In this document: positions 58,201 to 64,000 of the stretch, in pieces | Numbering within the stretch: position 1 is the first letter of the stretch | Layout: each line of letters starts with the position of its first letter | DNA from: Paratinospora sagittata | Taxonomy: Eukaryota > Streptophyta > Magnoliopsida > Ranunculales > Menispermaceae | Direction of reading: 5' to 3' | DNA: 64,000 nt | Assembly (NCBI GenBank): GCA_035771175.1 | Contig: CM069612.1 | Coordinates: forward strand, 22,922,987-22,986,986 | Notes under the pieces: model-generated | The model's input: the letters and a program-made list of their open reading frames with translations, nothing else | Database searches by the model: none | Told to the model about the DNA's origin: nothing | Program-made: the position numbers and the translations under genes

Positions 58201-58741
58201 GTTAGGGTTCCGATGTTTGTTTGATTCTATTTTCCTGACTGTGTTTGATTGAATTGAGTTGAATTGATTCTTAGTTGTTGTAGTTGTTTTTCTGATTTGG
58301 CATGTGATTAGTTTCTTTTATATATATATATATATATTATTATGTTTTATAGAATTAGAGAGAATTGGTTCAAGTTTGCATCAGATTGTTCCTTGAAAGT
58401 GATTTTTTTTTTTTTTCTTATTTTCATTACAACGACACCACGAGATTGAATAGGACCTGAATCTCTAGTAGTACCAATGTTGTTCTCAACTTAACCGTCT
58501 ATTGGACCAAGTGTAGGGTTTTACTCCAAAAGGGTTTTACTCCAAAAGCCTTGGTACTTGCAGGATGAGATTTTAACTTATATTTTATGTAATTAACCGG
58601 CTCATGTCTGATGTTGGACTATTATTTTGGTCTACACATACCTAATAAATCTTCACTTTGAACCAAAATCCATTGATATCATTAACTATTGGAGATGGAG
58701 GGGGAGTGTGAAGCTTGAAATTATTTATTAATTTATTCTTT

Positions 58742-59778
58742 GCAGAATGATAGTGGAGGAGTATAGATCTAAACAAAAGAAAGGTGTGGTGTTTAAAATT
58801 GACTTCGCTAAGGCTTATGATATGGTAAATTGGGATTTCCTTGACTATGTATTAAAAATGAAGGGCTTTGGGGAGAAATGGAGGAGGTGGATGTCCGGAT
58901 GTTTAAGGTCGGTTTCATGTTATGTATTTATCAATGGTCGACACCAAGGGGTAAGATTTCTGGGGAAAGAGGATTGAGGCAGGGTGATCCTTTATCCCCC
59001 TTCCTGTTTACTCTGGTGACGAATGTGTTGGGAAGAATGATTGATAAAGGAAGGGAATCTAGTTTGTTATTGGGATTTGTGGTGGGTCGTGAGAACATAG
59101 TTGTCTCTCATCTGCAGTTTGTGGATGACACCTTGATTTTCCTGGATAGTGATGAGGAATGTATCTCAAATGCAACAATGGTTGTGAGATGTTTTTGTTG
59201 GCTTTTGGGCATGGCCATTAATATGGCCAAAAGTCAATTGGCAGGTATTAATGTGCAGCCAGAATGGTTGAGGGGTATGGCAATTCATTTGGAATGTTCT
59301 GTTGTCCCATGGCCTATGAAGTTTCTGGGCATGCCGCTAGGGGGTAATCCGTCAAAGTTTGGTTTCTGGGAACCGGTGGTGTCTAAGGTGCCCAGACGAT
59401 TGGATGGATGGAAGAGTTGTTTTTTGTCTAAAGGAGGTCGTCTTACATTAATTAAATCTGTGTTGGATGCACTTCCAACATATTATCTCTCTGTATTAAG
59501 GATACCCAGGAAGGTGGTTGATTGTTTGGAGAAGTTAATGAGGGATTTCTTGTGGAAGAACGAGGATAAGGTGCATGGTTCTCATCTAGTGGCTTGGAGC
59601 ATTGTTCAGAAGAAGGTGGAGCAGGGTGGATTGGAAATTGGAAATATTTCAGCTAGAAATAAAGCATTGGTTGGAAAATGGTTATGGAGATTTCCTAATG
59701 AGCAGGAGCAGCTGTGGGGGAAGGTGATTAGAAGCAGGCATGAGTTACGGGATAACCTTCGGGATGCTGGTGTGGCTA
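58742..59778 (+). mobile_element. L1-type LINE fragment, reverse transcriptase and downstream
   Basis: Begins inside the reverse transcriptase (IVEEYRSKQKKGVVFKIDF, KAYDMVNWDFL), shifts frame near 58960, then continues in one 313-aa frame with GLRQGDPLSPFLF, the catalytic FVDD (59128), WPMKFLGMPLGG, GGRLTLIKSVL, LPTYYLS, FLWKNED and EQGGLEIGNI...ALVGKWLWRF. Order and spacing are those of plant LINE ORF2. It lacks the endonuclease half and the 3' end, and the frameshift makes it inactive. It lies in the presumed intron 1 of the thioredoxin m gene, same strand. Confidence 0.92.
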
Positions 59779-59950
59779 GGGATGTAAACGGGCCGAGTTT
59801 GACCCCAAAATTGGCATGACCCGACCAAGTCAGGTGAAGAAAAAATCACCCGATAGGACCCGACCTCAAGAAAAGGTGTTACACCCGACCGTCCCATTGG
59901 TCGGGCGGGTCGGTCTGGCGGTCAGGTTATTAAATAAATAAATAAATAAA
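59779..59950. mobile_element. Possible hAT-type element end
   Basis: The LINE frame stops abruptly at TAGGGATGTAAACGGGCC, which resembles hAT-type terminal repeats, and the following sequence is rich in CCCGACC/GGTCGGG-type motifs (59820-59925). No matching inverted end is seen downstream, so the element would be partial. An (AAAT)n microsatellite follows at 59933-59955. Confidence 0.35.
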
Positions 59951-60329
59951 TAAATTACTAACCCAAGTTTCTAGAATATACACAAACATATATAAAAAAT
60001 AAAAGTAAAAAACATTAAATATCAAAAACATTAAAACTCCAAAAAAAGAAAAAAGAAAAAAGAACAAAAGAAAAAAAAAGAATCGTAAAACACAAGCTAA
60101 AATAACAAAATACAAAAACTAAACACATCAGAAGCTTTTAATTTCTTTCAGGAGCCTTTTTCAAAAAGAAAAATGCCCCATATTTGGGGGCTTATGTGTC
60201 AAGTTGAGCCCCCATACCCATGTGGGTGAGAATGAGAAGTGCAAGCAAAAGGAGGAGGGGGGAGGGGCTTTTATAGTGTTGGAGAGCTCAAAGAACACCA
60301 AAGTACGTTTAACGAGACCACATATTAGT

Positions 60330-60840
60330 TGAGTTTGGTTGACATCAAGTTTAATAAAGAGATTTTTTCCTTAGCCATTATTTGACAAATGCCTAAGGGT
60401 TGGAAGAATATTATAGAGGAAATTGGTGCGGTAGATAAAAATCATAGGATGTGAGGTCGAAATCCAAAAATCGCTAAATCACAAAGAAAAATATTGAATG
60501 TTGAAATTGTGAATGAGACATTTTGGTCTGAATGCAAGGGTCTTAGAAATGATGATATCAATCAGAGCAATGCGAACTTTATTTCAAACAATTTGAATGA
60601 TACTCTTATTGTCCTTTAGAGAGCAAAATAAAATCTTGGGTGTTGGATTTGGGTTTGTTATTCCATGCTAACTTAAGCAAAAAAATATTTGAGAACTCAA
60701 GTAATCAAAGAAAGATGTATTTTGTTAATGATCACGGGTGTGACGTTGTTGGCAAAGGAGTCATGCAGTTCAACTAAATGGGTTAGTATGGAAGCTAGAT
60801 AATGTGAAACATGCATGGTAATTAAAATCGTGATTCAGAA
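60330..60840 (+). pseudogene. Decayed Ty1-copia gag/protease fragment
   Basis: Across several frames the + strand shows remnants of copia polyprotein: MPKGWKNIIEE near 60390 and, near 60640-60780, a WVLD-x-G..FHA block, KKIFEN, KMYFVND, and CD-VVGKGVMQF. These occur in the order of the copia protease site (usually DSGASFH) and the pre-integrase region. Multiple stops and shifts are present and the catalytic DSG has become DLG. Confidence 0.65.
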
Positions 60841-61160
60841 TAGAAATGTTTCGAGGCTTGATGAATCAAATTGGGATTCAAAACGATGAATCATAATATT
60901 CACAAAACCACAATACATATGTAAATTTCCATATGTTTAAGTACCCATAGTGTTATAAAGATATTAGTGATTTTTTAACTAATTAACGATTCGAACCAAT
61001 TCTCTATGATTCAGCTAGCGATTTGGTTTGATTAACTGCCAATGCGAACCTATTCACTTATGATTCACGAGTATAGCGATTCGAGAATCTAATTCGAATT
61101 GTTTTAGAGTGAATCGAATTGTGAATTGTACAATTAGCAATTCGAAGCGCAATTCTGTCT
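60841..61160. repeat. GATTC/GAATC-rich stretch
   Basis: GATTC(G/A) or its complement occurs more than ten times within about 320 bp, in both orientations. Such clustered short motifs are typical of subterminal regions of non-autonomous DNA transposons. No ends or duplications could be defined, and no gene is present. Confidence 0.35.
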
Positions 61161-64000
61161 ACTGAAGAAATATGTTCTCAATTTGAGGAAAAAGCTAATT
61201 TTGATTGGGTAGTCAATGAAACATGAATATTTGACTACATTTGTAGGCAACTCTTGGAAAGTTTTGAATGGAGCAATGATAGTGTTGTTCACTCAAATTG
61301 CAAGCATTAAACAAATCTGGGGTAGCCTCAAGTCTAGAGTTCCCTAAGGCCTATCAATTCTCTCTAACAAATCGCCCTATGTGGAAATACATTATTGATT
61401 TCTCCACTTTGAAGAGTTTATGGACTTAAAAATTCGTACAAACAAGTTAAAAAAAGGAAAAGAAAAAGAAAACCTTACTTTTCTTTTGTCTTCTCTTCTT
61501 AATGGCTTTATAAAAAGACAAGAGAGGTATTTGAATTGCAACTCCTTTTTTCTTCTTTTCTACCTTTTTGCTCCACTGCCAACCACACGCACACTCACAC
61601 TCAAAAAATTCTTTAGTACACCTTTTCCTCCATCATCATCCATACACAGGCTCGAAACCGCCCATTTGCTCAACTCTTCTTCAGTCGATTAACACAAGAC
61701 CCTAAATAAAAATGCCCAAATTTTTTACTCAATTGATTAACAAAAGTCAATGTGATTCAATGATGATAGCGCAATCCAACAATGGGCACTGCTGATCCAA
61801 GTACCAAATACCCACACAATCTTCAATGATCAATCCCGCAACAACTAAAAGCGATGCAACAAGATGCTACATGTGTTTGTTGTCAATAGAACATGATGCT
61901 TTAATACTAGTTAGGAAAATTCAGAATCGCAAAGCACATATCCAAAAATAAAACAAAGTAAACTATAGATATGAAACTTTTTTGTGATTTTGGAAAAATC
62001 CCAATGTTCATAGAGTGCAACAACAGTTTTTCCATTATCAGTTGATGTTTTCAATAGAAGCTTACAATCTCCATGGCTTCCTTCATGTTTTTCTCTCTTA
62101 ATATAAACCATAATTATAACAGAAGTTTAAATTCTTTCTTCATGTTTACATTCATCTATATCAATCTCCTCTTCTCTATCATGCTCATTCTATGGACTAA
62201 ATGTGTGTGCAAGGGCTCATCTATTTCTAGGATTGTAGTATTGGTACTTTGGTAGGATTGTAGTTTATGGTCATCATTATAACACAAACTATCCATGGAC
62301 AAGGATAGAGGTAGAGAAAGATCTAAGATAACATCCACTGAATTAATTAAGAAAGATATAATCATATAATTCCTTGTAATTTAGATTTCAATCTAGCCCT
62401 TGATAGAGTGAGTGGAGGGAGCATATTCATGTAGCTGATCCTGTGTAGTTGGGAAAAGACTTAGTTGAGTCAGAGTTAGTAATTATAACTCAAACTAGAT
62501 ATGATAGTTGTGATGGGGCATTCCGCATTTTCTTTGCATGATTAATTGTTGTATCGAGGTCTTTCTCATTAAGAGATTTTTAATAAGCGTACGGGAAAAT
62601 TCATACAACTCAACTCAACTAACTTTTTCCTAACTACTTAGGGCAAAATTCGTGCATATGCATAACAGGGAAGTACTATTCTAATATAATGGTGTTCACT
62701 AAATAAGGACATTCATTTTTTTTTCTTTTTCCATTTTTGGTAAAACATATGGACATGTTGCAACTTGGAAGTAGATGGTGGGTAGTCTTGTGCTTAAAGG
62801 GAGAAGATGATAACATGGTTTGTAACTTTGTAGAAGGAAAAGATAGAAAGGTGCTAGTGAGCAAAATATCGTTTGACATGTTGAGGAAATGGTACATGGT
62901 AAACAAAACAGAGAAGCTTCATAGTGGATTTGGAATTTTTTTTATTTTTTTCATTTTTTTACAATTAGAATCTGAAACATATTATAAATAAAACTAAGAG
63001 AACAAGAATAGGGCAGGAACACAAGCAGTTTTCCTGCACTTAATACAACCCGACCACAATGCTACACCAACTCTTGATCCACTCTCTAAAAGAAAAGCCT
63101 TTGGATAGCTTTAAATAAACCGCACATTGAGAGGTGAGAATGCGTGAACTGTCCCAAACCTTATCAGCCCTATTACAAATTTCGTTGAAAATTCTCTGGT
63201 GAACAAGGTTCTTGCCTTTGTGGGGTTTAGGGAAAAGTTGATATGAGCAACCTTACCCCATTTTTAGAGTGTTTTTAAATATTAGATCTAGAATTGGAAA
63301 AGACTACACTCAGGTGGATGACAAAAGTTAGTGAATACTGAATAGGCTAGCAAAAATTCAGTGTAGACAACATTGATTGAGAGTTTGAGACAACACTCTG
63401 CATTTGGATGCATGCATTATTGGCAGATGTTGCTCACTATTAAGCCAATACACAACAATATTTTATGGAAGTTAGTTGTATCAAAATGTGGTTAGCTTGG
63501 TTTTGTCCAGATGTAGAAAGCTTGAATGTATACTTGCTTAATAACAATGGAAAAAATGTAATACACGTGTATTAAACAAAAAATGGCCATGGGCCCATCA
63601 AATCAATCAAGCAAATGTTTTCATTATAAATGGCTCGAGCAAAATGCCAAATGAGTTTTGTTTGAGTTTGCGAAATGGGGTGCATAGGGTATACATTAGT
63701 GCCATGGACATTAGAATCATGAATTACAATCAAATAGTTTGGAAGTTTGCCTAATCGAATGGGATTCAAGTCGATAAATTGTTATATTCATGTATACATG
63801 AAAATCACATATCTAAAAAAATGTGGTCAATGTGTGGTTAGGCGCGACTCAGGCATGCTCGTTACTTTCTTGTCATGGATTATGTATATCACACTTGTGT
63901 AATCCTCTTGAATTTGCTTACTGCTTAGTTAAACTAGCTGCAATCTTGAAGGGGTGAGATTTTTTCACCAATAATAAACACATGCCTAGAGAACCAATCA
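61161..64000. other. No gene recognised
   Basis: AT-rich sequence with short frames only (up to 90 codons, e.g. 61420-61692 and 62737-62991). None shows a known domain, splice-consistent neighbours or codon structure. In particular I looked for thioredoxin m exon 2 (WCGPC region) on the + strand and did not find it. Confidence 0.5.

Noticed and set aside
58720..58742. TTTGCAG just before the LINE, considered as the acceptor of thioredoxin m exon 2
   Set aside because: The sequence after it is LINE reverse transcriptase, not the mature thioredoxin domain.
62737..62991. 84-codon + strand frame
   Set aside because: I recognise no family, and there is no supporting exon structure, neighbouring frame or repeat copy in the window.

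Overview
This window looks like nuclear DNA of a flowering plant. It carries intron-rich genes for a plant RNA polymerase II subunit, a DYW-class pentatricopeptide-repeat (PPR) protein, a CASP-like membrane protein and a plastid-type thioredoxin m, plus Au-type SINEs, L1-type LINEs, Mutator-like elements carrying a plant mobile domain (PMD), and many gypsy/copia long terminal repeats (LTRs). I cannot name the species. All work was by eye; exon borders are my reading of GT/AG (one GC/AG) sites and reading frame.

Layout. 1-13.4 kb is a graveyard of LTR-retrotransposon pieces: several copies of one gypsy-like LTR family, a copia-like LTR, a decayed gag with a primer binding site, and a large inverted repeat. 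13.4-13.8 kb is a broken PMD gene. About 14.4-27.45 kb is one old Mutator-like element (MULE) with long terminal inverted repeats (TIRs), a subterminal array of ~180-bp repeats, a decayed transposase gene and a decayed PMD gene. It was later hit by two solo LTRs of 3.0 and 2.7 kb. 27.7-36.8 kb holds a 13-exon TRF4/PAPD5-type non-canonical poly(A) polymerase gene (+). 39.1-40.9 kb is an intronless PPR-DYW gene (-), 43.55-44.43 kb a three-exon CASP-like gene (-), and 45.77-55.21 kb the complete 25-exon gene NRPB2 for the second-largest RNA polymerase II subunit (-). 55.65-57.72 kb is a foldback element related to the MULE. 57.96 kb starts a chloroplast thioredoxin m gene (+), of which only exon 1 is visible; a LINE lies in what should be its first intron. 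59.8-64 kb is TE debris with no host gene that I can support.

The host genes have no shared pathway. What ties the window together is transposon biology. The 14.4-27.45 kb MULE and the foldback element share TIRs and the same 180-bp repeat unit with a near-palindromic core. Each ends about 240-250 bp upstream of a host start codon (the poly(A) polymerase and thioredoxin m). The foldback element carries its repeats in opposite orientations on its two sides, so a read-through transcript could form a hairpin. This autonomous/foldback pair is the most interesting structure here. The nested solo LTRs are unusually clear: target-site duplications can be read directly, and removing one of them restores the transposase frame.
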